DNA from: Rhizophagus clarus
Taxonomy: Eukaryota; Glomeromycota; Glomeromycetes; Glomerales; Glomeraceae
Length of the DNA stretch: 64,000 bases
Assembly: GCA_015698045.1 (NCBI GenBank)
Contig: BLAL01000278.1
Span: 806,001-870,000, forward strand
Reading direction: 5' to 3'
The translations under genes were made by a program, and so were the position numbers. Below are positions 46,954 to 59,476 of this stretch, piece after piece; within the stretch, counting starts at the first letter, position 1, and each line of letters opens with the position of its first letter. The notes beneath the pieces were generated by a model. It was given only the letters and a program-made list of their open reading frames with translations, was not told the origin of the DNA and searched no databases.

Positions 46954-48521
46954 TAAAAGAATAATTCGTATTTATTTAGTTCAATGATTATATCCTCTCA
47001 CTTTATCCTGTAATTTAGGACCGATCGGTCTTTTCCTTTTTTTTTTTTTTATAAATAAGAAAAAATTTTTCATTTACTTAAATGATTACAAATAAATTAC
47101 TGAATTTCAAAATGCATAAATATATAACAAACTATTTTAATTTATAAATCAGGATCAGGATATCTTTTTCAGAAATATGTAGGGAGAAATTATTGTCATT
47201 ATTTTATTGGTTTGTGATTATAAAAAAAAATATAAAGACCGACCGATTTTGAAAAAGATCTTCGTTTGTTTCGCCGAAAATCATTTCACCATCAAATTAC
47301 CGATGGTGATTTCACCAACAGGATACAATCGTTTTACCGACGGTCATTTTACCGACAGTATTTATTATTAATTTAATATTACTTCATAATTTAAATAAAA
47401 ATATTTAACGTATAATCCCATAATACTACTTATAATTAATTAAATAAAAAATTAAGCATATCAGATATAATATTTGTTAGAAAAAAAGTTTTGGGTTTGA
47501 AACGCTTATAATATTAAAAAAAAGTCTTTATTAGAATAATTTTTTAATTTTCTTTTAGAGAAATTTTTATCATCTCACTTTATAAGAAAACCGATCAACT
47601 CAATCAAATAACAAATAATTTATATTCAAATTACATAACATTTCTTTTATGTGTATATTAATAAAATTCTACACAATAAATAATTGTATTTTCACAATAA
47701 AAAAATATTAAGTCCAAATAGATACTAAATTAATAATCGTGACCGTGTTATTCAGTAAAAAATTAAAATTCGGTGAACTGATTTTCGGTGGACTCTCTAT
47801 TGGTAAGTTGACTGTCAGTGAAATAATTGTCGGTAAAACTGTTGCCAAGAAAACTCGAAGATCGGCAAATGTCAAACGCTGATTGCAAATTTTAAACGTG
47901 TCACAAAAATAAATAGTGTGTGTTACAAAATGAGATTACAGCTACCATAGTAAGTGTATTCTTACTTCTCCGAATTTCTCCTTTGTTAGAGTAACAGTGA
48001 AACGGCTCTACTACTACTTCTTTGGATTGGAATTTCTGATGGAAATTAGAAAAGAAACAAGTATAATTCAAAATATAAATTATAGCGACGTAAGTGGAAA
48101 TAAGAAAAAATACATAGAGATAAACAAGCCTTTAGTACATAAATTTATCAAGTTCACGTTCAATAATTAGTCCTTTCGTTACGCTCTTGGACAATCAACT
48201 TTTTTTTTGCCAATATTTTTAAGATAAAATTCTCATTAAAAAAAATCCCAATTTTGCGTAAAAAAGTTTTTCAAATAATTTATGCATGTTAATTACGTAC
48301 ATAAAATTTTTAAAATCATTACAAATGCAATTATGTAAGAAATGAGAACATATGGGCTGATCTACAGATCGGACAAAATTAAAAAATATTTAACGTTTCT
48401 TTATTTCATTAAACATTGAATATCCGATATGTATGAATCCTTGACGATCAATTATTAAATATAAAATAATACTTTTAACGTAACTAAAAAAAAAAAATAA
48501 ATTAAAAACAAAAAAAAATAA
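46954..48521. other. Intergenic remainder upstream of the second kinase-Sel1 gene
   Basis: Apart from the inverted-repeat element above, I see only a GACCGATCGGTC palindrome at 47021-47032 and a CATATGGGCTGATC word at 48349-48362 that recurs downstream of the next gene (52580-52593). Confidence 0.35.
47257..47863. mobile_element. About 607-bp inverted-repeat element
   Basis: GATCTTCG at 47257-47264 is inverted at 47856-47863, and the inner flanks match imperfectly over about 100 bp (TTTTACCGACGGTCATTTTA and ATTTCACCATC on the left; GTCGGTAAAACTG and TTCGGTGAACTG on the right). The central 300 bp is plain AT-rich DNA. No coding capacity; superfamily unclear. Confidence 0.5.
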
Positions 48522-51500
48522 ATGTCAAAAAAGACTCTATTAAAAGATACAAACCATTATACTAAATGGTTAGAGAAATCAATTATCGATGAACATATCA
48601 ACTATTACGAATATTCAGACTTTAAAAATATTCGTCCAATAGGAAGAGGTTCATATGGAATTGTCTATCGTGCTAATTGGAAGAATGAACATTTTTTCGC
48701 TTTGAAATCTTTTAATAATGATAATCAAACTCTTGAAGAAATTATAAAAGAGGTAACCTTTTAAAATTTAAATGGTACAGCCGATAAATATTAAAAATTC
48801 ATATTCAAATTATATTTTAAACAGTTAAAGTTACATCGAAGTGTAGACATACATGCAAATATTATACGATTATGTGGAATCACTAAGATGGAAACTGGTA
48901 AGTACAGTATTCAAAATATATTTTGCGCAATATAACGAACGATTATTCTTATTAATAAGTAATTAAAATTAAATATAAAAAATTGATTTGATTAGACGAA
49001 ATTCAAAAATATTCTTTAGTCTTGGAATACGCCAATAGCGGTACCTTGAGTACTTATCTAATCGAGAATTTTAATGAACTGGGTTGGAATGATAAATTTC
49101 GTTTAGCATCTCAATTGGCTAGTTCTGTAGAATTTTTACATTATAATGATATTATTCATCGTGACCTGGTAAAATAATATTATTTATTTTAATATGGTTT
49201 ATTATTGTAATACAATAAAAAAAGTTAATACAATTATTATTTACTTAATTGAAGCATGGAAATAATATACTTATACATCGGAATAATGTTAAATTGGCAG
49301 ACTTCGGTTTATCAAAAAAAATTGTTGAAACATCAAGTAATACATCAAAATTGCATGGAGTAATACCTTACGTGGACCCAAAAAGTTTTGATGATAAAGA
49401 AAATTATAAATTAAATAAAAAATCCGACGTTTATAGCGTTGGAATTTTATTGTGGCAAATTTCAAGTGGATATAGACCTTTCCATGAAATTGATTATGAT
49501 CCAAGTTTAATATTACATATATTAGATGGTAAAAGAGAAAATATTATTGATGGGACTCCTGTTGAATATAGTAAATTATATACAGGTAAATAATTGTTTA
49601 ATAAAATTAAAATTAATATGTTCAGTAAATATAAAAATAAATAATAATTTATTTACCAATTGATTAGAATGTTGGAAATTTGAACCAAATGAACGTCCAA
49701 ACATGCAACAAGTTGTCTTAACACTTAAAGCAACCATTTCTCCTGAAATTACTATTTATAACTTCAATGAAGGAATAAAAAAACCTTTTTTATCAGAAAA
49801 TTGTGAATCAATTTTAGAATTAAGCAAAGTAACCGTGGATATAAATAATGATTTAAATATTAATGATAGTTTGATAATAAATACTAAGTCAAACCTAAAT
49901 GTTATGTCGGATCTAAATATCATATCAAATCTAAATATTCTGCCGAGTTTAAATAATATGACAAATATTTATGAAAATAGGATAAACTCACAAAATCATT
50001 TAGATAATTCGTCAATTACATCAGATCAAACATCAATATCATCAGTTAATCTAATTGATTCAATACATGGTGAAGTCACTGATAAGTTGATTAATTATAT
50101 AATTAAAAAGCATGATGATGGAATTACGTTTGATCAAATTCAACAATTTATTGATAAAAAATTATTACAATTAAACCAAAATGTAAATAACCTTATAGAT
50201 TGGTTATTAAAAAATCAAGATAAATCAAAATATATTTGGTTTCTTGGATTATTTTATTATTATAATATTATTAATACAGAAGAAAATATTAGCATGAAAA
50301 CATTTGAATTGTTTTCAAAAGCAGCAAATAATAATTATCCAATTGCACAAGTTTATCTTGCTAAATGTTATTATGATGGATATGGTATTAATTGTGATGA
50401 AAGTTTGGCATTTTATTGGTACAAAAATTCCGTAAATAATGGAAGTGTAATTGGAAAATTTTATTTAGGATATTGTTATGAATTTGGTATTGGAATTTCG
50501 GATAATGTAAAAGAATCAGCTTATTGGTATAATGAAGCATCTAAAAGTGGAAATACAACTGCAAAACTTTATCTCGCCAATTGTTATAGATTAGGAAAAG
50601 GAGTTGATAAAGATGAAATGAGAGCATTTAAATATTATGAACTATTAGCAAAGCAAAAAATTTCTGATGCACAATTAGAACTTGGTAATTGTTTTTATAA
50701 CGGAGTTGGAATAAAAGTTGATAAAATACAAGCAAAATATTGGTATGAAAAAGCAACAAATAATGGAAATATTATAGCAAAAAATATTCTTAATAAGCAT
50801 TATAAAAAAAAAAGAATTGAAATAGATAATATTAGAAAACGTAAACTTTATAAAATATTATTTTTTAAAAATTTAAGTCAACTTGGATTATATTATATTG
50901 GAAAAATATTATTAAAAACAAATTACGAAAAATCGTTTTATTATTTACAAAAATCAGCAAGAAATGGATGTAAATATGCGCAATTTAATTTAGGTAAATG
51001 TTATCAATTAGGAACGGGAGTAGGAAAGGATTTAAGGGTATCCTTTGAATTATACAAAAGATCAGCTAAACAAGAATATGTTGGTGCACAATTTCAACTC
51101 ATTTATTGTTATAATTTTGGATATGGAACCGAAATAAATAAAGTAAAGGCATTTGAATTAGTTAAAATAATGGCTAAAAAAGGAGACAATGATGCATTAT
51201 ATTTGTTAAGCTATTATTATGTATTTGGAATGGGGATTAATGTGGATAAGGAAAAGGCTTTTAAAATAATTAAAAAATTGGCAAAAAATGAAAATCAGAA
51301 TACCAAATATTTATCTGGTGATAAAGGATTCACAACTAATAAAATAAATGATTGGTTTTCTAAAATGTTAATTATCAATAAACTTTTGAATACAAAAACT
51401 ATACTTGGTAGTTATTATTTATATGGATGTGGTACTGAAGTAAATAATATAAAAGCAAATAAGTTATTTAAAGAAGCAGAAAAAAATGGAAATGCTCTTG

Positions 51501-52234
51501 CTCAGTATTATTTAGGAGATCATTATCTTGCAGTTAATAGAACAAAAGCTTTTGAATATTATAAAAAATCAGCTGAAAAAGGAATTCAAGATGCTCAACT
51601 TAAAGTTGGAATATGTTATAATAAAGGAATTGGAACGGAAATCAATAAAACTAAAGCAATTGAATTAATTAAAGAATTGGCTGAAAAAGAAACATGTTGT
51701 TGTGCACAAAATTATTTAGGAGAATTATATGAGTTAGGTATAGATATAAATAAAGACTTGAAGCAGGCTGTTTACTGGTACTGTAAAGCGGTAGAAAATG
51801 GATGTAAGGTAGGACAATTTAATTTGGGTAAATGTTATGAAAATGGAAATAATATAAAAAAAGATGAAAGAAAAGCGTTTATATATTATAAGAAGTCTTC
51901 AGATCAAGCATATTTAGATGCTCAATTTCAACTTGGATGTTGTTATTCCAAAGGAATCGGAACAAAAATTAATAAGATAAAAGCATTTGAGTCATTTAAA
52001 AATGCAGCTGATCGAGGACACTTATATGCTCAACTCCAACTTGGAAAATGTTATCTTAATGGAATTGGGACAGAAATTGATAAAACAAAAGCATACGAAT
52101 TATCTAAAAGTGCAGCCGATAAATCATCATATAATAATAGTAAAGGTATGTGCAGAAATGAATTTACAAAAAGCTTGTTTTATGGTATGGAAATAAAATG
52201 GCACAACATAATTTTAATAAATTTTATGAATTAG
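48522..52234 (+). CDS. TKL-type protein kinase fused to Sel1 repeats (1124 aa, 5 exons)
   Basis: Exons: 48522-48752, 48825-48897, 48996-49168, 49255-49585 and 49668-52234. Intron positions and phases match the gene at 30589. Kinase motifs: glycine loop [14 protein letters not shown], Lys62 (ALKSF), HRDLHGNN (Asp158), intact ADFGLSKK (Asp175), VIPYVDP, and EPNERPNM. The linker contains repeats of NIx[14 protein letters not shown] type. About 18 Sel1 repeats follow from residue 460, more diverged than in the first gene and without a 324-bp higher-order unit. The final 12 residues ([11 protein letters not shown]) are not Sel1-like. One frame over, the Sel1 pattern continues to 52395, so the C-terminus looks shortened by a frameshift near 52196. 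The kinase is intact and probably active. Confidence 0.88.
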
Positions 52235-52395
52235 GAAATGACGCAAATAAAGATGAAGAGAATGCATTTGGATTTAAAGACGAAAAATTTCGATTAGGAT
52301 ATTGTTGTTATAGTGGTATTGGTACTGAAATAAGGAGGGAATTTGAATCATATAATGAGGTAGCTAACAGTAATTATCAAAATAATTTTGAATAA
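52198..52395 (+). pseudogene. Out-of-frame Sel1 tail of the preceding kinase gene
   Basis: Read in the alternative frame, this segment gives [19 protein letters not shown] and FRLGYCCYSGIGTEIRREFE, two Sel1 repeats that would follow naturally on the upstream array. The main gene leaves this frame near 52196 and stops at 52234. Either a recent frameshift or a sequencing indel separates them. Confidence 0.6.
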
Positions 52396-54302
52396 AATAA
52401 ATTATTTGTGACATAAATCTACAGAAGATATCAAGTTTCTAGTTATTTATTATATTTTGAGTTGGTATTCCTATTGTAAATCATTTTTTCTTGAAGTTAT
52501 TTATGATCTTTGTAAGCACAGTGAAAGAAATTTGTTTTACTATGCATATGGGCCGATCGGCGGATAGGAATTATTACAATCATATGGGCTGATCTTGCTC
52601 GTTTCACTAAATAATATTTTGTGATATTTATAAAATTGTACTACACAAGTACTACATTATACTACAAAAACACGTGGTAGCCGTGTGATATTTATATTTA
52701 GGCCAATTATCGCTTGAAAAATTATTTTTTCACTATTAGAATCGCAAGTTTCAAATGAGTTGTAGATTAGTTTTAAAAAACTCCTTGCAAGGCTAAAGAA
52801 ATATTAGAAAAGGTTAGAAAAGTATAAAACTATATATTAATAACATGGTAGGTGGTTTCTTTCAAAAATAAACCTATTTATAAACATTAAATAACTTATA
52901 CTTTATACTGTAATAATAAATAGAATAATTATTCTGCAGAGTTCTTATTATATTTATTTCAATAGTTCTTTATAGATACTTGATATACACTTCCAAAAAT
53001 GAGACTTTTTATTTAATTACAAGATAATGTAATAAAACAACTGTTATTTATTATGTAAAGAATTGGGAAGGTGAATAAAATGTGTATTGTTTTATAATAA
53101 AAATTTACAATATCATATAATTGTTTTTTTATAACTACTATAAGCAATTTCCAATAAAAATACAACAAATTTATAATAAATAAAATAAACAATTGATATG
53201 CTATAGTTTTCATAAAAAAAAGATACTGTCGTAAAGTATCGTCACAAAAAATTAAAATGCCATATCACATTTTGATCCAGATGATATAATCGAAGATGAG
53301 CAAAATTAGCCCATACGTCTGAAATAAAATTACGTTTCACAAATCAAATCACGTTGTGTTACAGTGTCGTGTAATATGATTTACTTTTATTTAAAATATT
53401 TTTTTCTTTTGCAAATTCCGTTAGTTTCTCTATTATTTCCCATCAGTTCCCATCAGTTTTTAAGTTAGTAAGCTGAAAAGTTTTGAAAGCATATATAACA
53501 GTTTTTCTGCTTTAAATACAAGCTGTATCTTTTTTTTTATTCTTTAAAAGTTTTTTTACAATCTGTGGGAAAAAAAAAATACATTATTCAACAGAAATAT
53601 TCAAAAAATCATAATTAATAGCTTTAAATGTAATTATTTAATTACAGCAGATCGAATTTCAAATTAATAAGATATTTAATTAAGATTTATTTAGTAATTA
53701 ATTTAAATAATTTATTAATTTTTTAATTTTTTTTTCATTAAATATATATTATGAAATTTTTTTTTTATTAATAAACTAACTCTATTTATTTTTTAGGATG
53801 GATTTATTTTTTTTAATTGAAGAAGTAAATTTTGTAATAGAAATTTTGGAAGGGTTATTTTTTTTAATATAATATATGATTATTTTTTATTTGGGAACGG
53901 GTTTGATTTTAATTGGAACTGCCTATATGTACTGTTTAAGATTTAGAGCGAGACATGAAACAGATTATGAAGCATTGATTCATATTCACATTTGGCCTCA
54001 CGAACCGATCAAAAATATATGGGAGTGCGTCAGTTATAAAAGGGGAAATCTACAATTTGAGTAATTTCGGCGGCATCAATATTATTGGGAAATATTGAAT
54101 AGACTTTTATCATTTGGTACCATTTGTATATATTAGCTCCATGAGAATTCAGAGACCGGATCAATTGACAACCACGGACCTTTAATAAATATTGCCAATC
54201 ATAATATTCCGTCGATTTTGATAATGTAAATATTTTGAACAGAAAAAAGTCAAGAAAAAAAGTTTTTAATTTTTTTTTTAAAAAATATTAAAAAACATTA
54301 AG
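52396..54302. other. AT-rich intergenic without recognised gene
   Basis: CATATGGGCCGATC and CATATGGGCTGATC words at about 52545 and 52580 recall the one at 48349 on the other side of the kinase gene. Long A/T homopolymers fill 53390-53880. No gene or RNA is seen. Confidence 0.35.
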
Positions 54303-54426
54303 GTTTGCTTTGTATGTTCCAAAAGATGGCATACGCATATGAGCTTTGTTAATAAGGTGACATGCGTATATGAGCTTCGCATGTCCATGCAAAGCTCATA
54401 TAGTACACATATCACCAAAAGCAAAC
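54303..54426. mobile_element. 124-bp fold-back element
   Basis: GTTTGCTTT at 54303 pairs with AAAGCAAAC ending at 54426, and inner arms CATATGAGCTTTG and CAAAGCTCATAT also pair. Together they form a long imperfect hairpin. MITE-sized, non-coding. Confidence 0.45.
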
Positions 54427-54589
54427 AAAATAATCTATTTTGTTAAAGTTATTTTTTAAACGTATTTTTTAATATTTTTATCTTTATTCTTTTAAAAATC
54501 GCTGGAATATTAATATGAACGGAAGACCAATTTTGGTACGTTGTAACGTTGGTACAATTAATCACCCTATGTGTGCCAATAAACATATA

Positions 54590-56174
54590 CACTACTTGGA
54601 CAAAAGTAGCGTACCTCCCATTTTGTTAATTACTCAAAATTGTACATAATAACAATACTTGAAATTTTAATATGTGATAACATAAACACTAGGAAATATA
54701 TATTCAAAATTTCACACTTCTAACTTTCATACAACTGTATTAATTAAAAAAAGAAATTTGATAATCATTTATTAGTTAAACAAAAGTAGCGATCCCTCTA
54801 TTTTTGTTGATTGCTTAAAATTACACATAATAACTATGTTTGAAATTTTGATATGGAATAACATAGACTTTAATGAATATAATTTCAAATTTTCATGCTT
54901 CTAGCCTTGATGCAGCTGTGTTGGTGAAAAAAAATTAAGAATTTCTGATAATCGCCCTATAAAAAATATGTGTCCGGATAATGTCCAGAAAATGTCCGGA
55001 ATAATTGTCTAAATAATTGTCCGGAAATTCTGGACACTGTGTGTCCAGAAACTGTTCCGAAAACACTGCATTTTCGGGATATTAGGAAATTGTCCTGAAC
55101 TTGTCCGGAAATGTATTTTCGTAAAATTTTGCCATAAAAGATGATCAATGGATAGATGGTCATCATTATTCCTTAACCCAAAATTTTTATATCATGAATA
55201 TATAGTATTTTGCCTGCTCTGCAATTTTAATTAGTACGACAGAAAAGATTTTGAATGTCAGTTTTGTGATTTTTGCATTTTTTTACAAAATTAATTTATC
55301 CTTTTTTGGAAATAGTATCCAGAATTTGTCCTGAACTTTTCATGTCCGGAATTTGTCTATCTGGTTTTTTTACTATGTCCAGAATTTGTCCAGGTTTAAC
55401 TGTCCAGAATTTGTCCAAAATTTTATACCGAACAAATACTGGACGAATTCTGGACAAAGTTAGGACATGTCAAAATTTTAAGTATCAGAAGTGTGTCAGA
55501 CATGTACCAAAAAAGTGGACATTTTCCGGACACAACAGATTTATTCCGGACATTTTCCAGACATTTTTGATAACATTTTCCGGACATTTATTTTTTATAG
55601 GGTCGTAAATTAAAAAAACACGGACTTTTGAATGATATTTTATTTTTTTTTTTTAGGTAACTGTTAATTTTTAGAAAAGAAAATAATATAAAAATATGTA
55701 CATTTATTCTCTAAAATTAACAGTAAAACAAATAAATATTTTGTTATGTAAAATTTTGACAAAATGTGAAAATACAGTAATATTGTTTTTAAAATTAAAT
55801 TTTCTTTCAATTTTTCATAGTCCACATAAAAATAAATATTAGAAAAAATAAATTTTGTATACACATTAACTGAATCAAGATCTGTACTGCCACATATTAA
55901 AATTTCAGGCATCATTATTATTTACAATTCTAAATAAACTGATGTACTATTGGGCTATTGGACTATTTGTTCACTTTTATATATCATAATTATCAAAAAT
56001 TCATTTCAAGCTTTCTTTGATTAAAATAGTTGTACGAAGGCTAGAGCTGTGAAATTTGAACATATGTTCTTTAGAACCTATGTCATCACATATCAAAATT
56101 TCAAGTATTATTACTATGTATAAATTTGAGCGATCAATAAAAATAGGAGATCCCCTACTTTTGTCCAAGTAGTG
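54590..56174. mobile_element. Tc1/mariner-like relic with doubled terminal repeats, about 1.6 kb
   Basis: The left end CACTACTTGGACAAAAGTAG at 54590-54609 is matched in inverse at 56155-56174. TA flanks both ends (54588-54589, 56175-56176), the Tc1/mariner target. Each arm contains two tandem diverged copies of about 180 bp: left at 54594-54770 and 54778-54954, right in inverse near 55890-55990 and 55990-56170. No transposase frame survives. A different element (54955-55602) is inserted inside. Confidence 0.7.
54955..55602. mobile_element. 648-bp MITE nested in the Tc1/mariner-like relic
   Basis: Terminal inverted repeat CCCTATAAAAAATA at 54955 matched at 55602, followed on both sides by multiple TGTCCGGA / TGTCCAGAA words. 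A 3-bp flank TCG on both sides (54952-54954 and 55603-55605) fits a PIF/Harbinger- or CACTA-type target duplication. More than 20 copies of TGTCC/GGACA fill the element. The open frames here are repeats read by chance. Confidence 0.75.
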
Positions 56175-56701
56175 TACTTAATAAACCCGACATGCCGTGC
56201 CTGGGCCTGGCTCGATCCCGTAATTTAAAGCACCCAATCCTAATATAAGAAATGAGTGAAACATTTATTCTTTTTGAACAAATAAAAATGAAAGAAAATT
56301 GTAAGTTAAAATATATATATATATATATATATTAACTTTTAAAAATTGAACCGAACCGATTCCAAAAATTCGTTTCGAAATAGGATTGGCGTCAAATTTT
56401 CTATTTTTTAAAGTTACAATGGAAACCGTAAACAGTAATTATCATGGACCAAATGACCAATGAAAATTTTCTTAATTGATCATCATCACTATCTTTAAGA
56501 TCATATATTTTTAATGAAAACCGAAGCGGAACCGATGGTGAACCGAAATAGAACCGAATGGACCGCGCCCATTCCTAACCTTTATCAGTAATTTTATCAT
56601 GTTACCTTTATTAGGAAATTTATTATTTATTATTATTCAAGTGTACATGCAGATGAAGGTGACATAAAAGAAATAATGTGATATATTCATATCAGGTCCC
56701 A

Positions 56702-56752
56702 TTACACATTTTACGCCATTCATAAGATATTAGTTACACATTTACGCCATCC
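56702..56752 (+). promoter_or_regulatory. F-box-family upstream element, two tandem copies
   Basis: TTACACATTTTACGCCATT (56702-56720) and GTTACACATTTACGCCATCC (56733-56752), ending 60 bp before ATG 56812. A run of about 28 A (56774-56801) lies between element and start codon. The doubled copy strengthens the view that this is a functional sequence and not chance. Confidence 0.6.
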
Positions 56753-56811
56753 AACTTAATTCAGTCTTCTTTCAAAAAAAAAAAAAAAAAAAAAAAAAAA
56801 ACACAGGAATA

Positions 56812-58284
56812 ATGTCAGGACTCAACAAAGACGTAATTTTATTAATATTGGAAGAATTGAAAAACGATATCCCATCTCTGTATTCATGTCTTTTAGTCAA
56901 TAGATTTTGGTGTGAAATAACGGCGCCAATTTTATGGAAGAACCCTTTTAATAAGCGACGTAAAATAACCGTTAACGCACGCAAAATTCTATTTAATGTA
57001 ATACTTTCACACTTATCAGAAGAATCAAGGGATTATTTGAAAATTCAAGGAATTGATCTTTTTAAAGCATATCGACGACCATTATTTAATTATATTGGAT
57101 TTTGGAGACATTTGAATTTACGTTTCTTAGAATATATAATGAAATACTGTGTAACAAATTTTGAATTGTCTAAAAAACTTCTTATTGGAAATGAAATAAT
57201 GAAATTGTTTGTTACTGGCGATTCAAAATTTGTTTCTCTTACTATTTTAGGAATAAATTTGTGCCTAATTTCTGGGACTGAACGTTGCTTTTCTGAACTT
57301 GAACACTTTAATTGTGGATTTGATATCAATAGCAATATTTTAGAGAGATTGGCTACGACAAGTACATCAATTAAAAAATTAAGTTTTAATGTACATACCA
57401 ATAATTCTGGAATTGTTAGATTAATCGAAGCTCAAAAAAATCTAAAAAAAGTCAATTTCATCAATTATTCAAATGGAGTTAATAAATTACAATGTAAATC
57501 ACTTGAAGCATCATTAATTAAATGTGTAGATACTATCCGGTATGTGAGAATAGATTGGATACCTGTAACGAGATTTCTTTCATATCTTGTAAATTTAGTA
57601 AGTTTAGAAATCAAAACTACTTATAATGCAAGTTGGAATCATTTAGTTAATGTAAATAATTTAGTTAATATATCTTTACCTTACTTAAAATTTCTAAAAG
57701 CACAAAGCATTCCATCAAATATTTTAGCAAATTTAATTGAAAATACAAAAGGATGTCTTATTAGAATCAGTATTCTTAATCGAACTAATGATCTTAATCG
57801 AGCTGAAAATGACAAAAAACTTATTCAGAAAATTTATCAGAATTGTCCGAATCTTAATTATCTTAAATTAAGATTGTCAGATAATGAATTTTCAGAATTT
57901 GAAAATTTATTAATTAATTGTCAATCTTTAATTGGATTGGAAATTGTCGGTTATAATACAGAATGGGATCGATTCTTTAAAATATTGAAATTTTCACAAA
58001 TTAATTTATTTAAGTTTAAATTTACCGCTTATGTTCATATTTGGGAGCATAAATTTGAACATTTAAAATTATTTCTTAACGATTGGAAAGGTAGACAACC
58101 TATGTTATTACATATAATTACAATAAGAAACTTGCTCAGACCAATAGGATTGCAACAACAGCAACATGAGCAACAAGAGCTGAGGCAAAGATTAAAAGGA
58201 TTGTTGCAAGAACATAAAGTCGGGGGTATAATTAAAAGATTTGATGTTGATAGGAATGATTTTAGAGAATTTGAATGGATTTAA
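56812..58284 (+). CDS. F-box/LRR-like protein (490 aa)
   Basis: Single exon. F-box-like residues 4-45 (LNKDVILLILEELKND, SCLLVNRFWCE, APILWKNP). LRR-like body with family landmarks SLEIKTT, LPYLKFLKA, KIYQNCPNLNYLKL, ENLLINCQ, and a C-terminal REFEWI directly followed by the stop, shorter than sister tails. It carries a small in-frame tandem duplication (HLVNVNNLVNISLPYL, near 57640-57680) not seen in paralogues. A Gln/Glu-rich patch (QQQQHEQQELRQRLKG, about residues 446-461) precedes the tail. Presumed SCF adaptor. Confidence 0.85.
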   Translation: MSGLNKDVILLILEELKNDIPSLYSCLLVNRFWCEITAPILWKNPFNKRRKITVNARKILFNVILSHLSEESRDYLKIQGIDLFKAYRRPLFNYIGFWRHLNLRFLEYIMKYCVTNFELSKKLLIGNEIMKLFVTGDSKFVSLTILGINLCLISGTERCFSELEHFNCGFDINSNILERLATTSTSIKKLSFNVHTNNSGIVRLIEAQKNLKKVNFINYSNGVNKLQCKSLEASLIKCVDTIRYVRIDWIPVTRFLSYLVNLVSLEIKTTYNASWNHLVNVNNLVNISLPYLKFLKAQSIPSNILANLIENTKGCLIRISILNRTNDLNRAENDKKLIQKIYQNCPNLNYLKLRLSDNEFSEFENLLINCQSLIGLEIVGYNTEWDRFFKILKFSQINLFKFKFTAYVHIWEHKFEHLKLFLNDWKGRQPMLLHIITIRNLLRPIGLQQQQHEQQELRQRLKGLLQEHKVGGIIKRFDVDRNDFREFEWI

Positions 58285-59443
58285 TAAAAAAAAAACTGAT
58301 ACTTTTATAAAAAATATGGTTGAAACATTTGTAAAAATTATATTTAATTATTATAAATATTTTTAATCCTATAACTATTTTTTTTCCTGAATAAGTGTGA
58401 GAAATAAACGTTAATTTATTTAAATTATTTGAATATATTTAAACTGAGTTAGTACCGACCCATTTTAATACATACATTGCGCACTTGTGCTCTAGACTTA
58501 ACAACAGTTTCTAATACCGGACAATGGACATTTTGGTACAACCTTTGCATTAAAATAATTTTATGGTTTTCATTGTATAAAAATTTCACCAATAACCTTG
58601 CAACCCGGCTTTTAATTTTTTTCTTCAAAAATTTTACACGTGAAATTTTTTTCAATTTTTAAAAATTCTCACACTGCATAGTAATAATATGAAAATCTTT
58701 TTTTAAAACATAACAAAAACTGACCCGGCCGGATATGAAAACCATTTTTACCACTTTATGTCGCTTTATATATGCTCGATTTTTATTAGCAACGCGGGAA
58801 ATTGCGGCAGAACAGAAGAACCAAAAAAGAAAAGAAACGCGATGATAATTCACCTTAAAATGTTACAAATCATAAATAAATGTGTACATTAACGCTTTTC
58901 GCATCATATCCTGGAACGAAATGTTGTTGAAGAATATTTTATTCAATAATTTGTCACTAATTTGTCCTGAATTTTTCTATCAGTTGTCACAATTATGTGA
59001 TAAAATACAATCATTAAATCAGTAAAATAACATTCCTCAGATTTAAATGGATTAGCAGAATTAATTTCTGCTCAACGAGACTTGATATAAAAATTCCTAA
59101 TAACGATAATTTAATTACAATAAATATTTATAAACCAAAGAAAAGATTTTTTTTGACGATATATGTTTTAACCGTAGTTTTATCTTAATGTTTTTGACAT
59201 TTTTTTAATTCAATTTAATAAAAAATTTTTTTTAATTCCATTTTGATTAAAGGGGTTAACTTTAACCGAAAACCGAAGTTTAACCGGATAATTAATCTGA
59301 TCTACAAACCAAATGACCAATAATATAAATGAAAGTCTATATTTGTATTTACAATGAATATCAATGATATCACAAGTACCATAATGAATATCATTATAGA
59401 GTACCATTATAGAAGTACTCACGGAACCCTACGGAACCTTCAC

Positions 59444-59475
<32 letters not shown>

Positions 59476-59476
59476 T
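58285..59476. other. Intergenic without recognised gene
   Basis: AT-rich with a CCCGGCCGG island at 58723-58731. Homopolymer T then A runs (59444-59475) end immediately at the start of the BTB gene. Nothing else is recognised. Confidence 0.4.

Noticed and set aside
54957..55608. Open frames of 69 and 111 codons with repeated SGIC/FSGH patterns
   Set aside because: They are the TGTCCGGA repeats of the nested MITE translated by chance.
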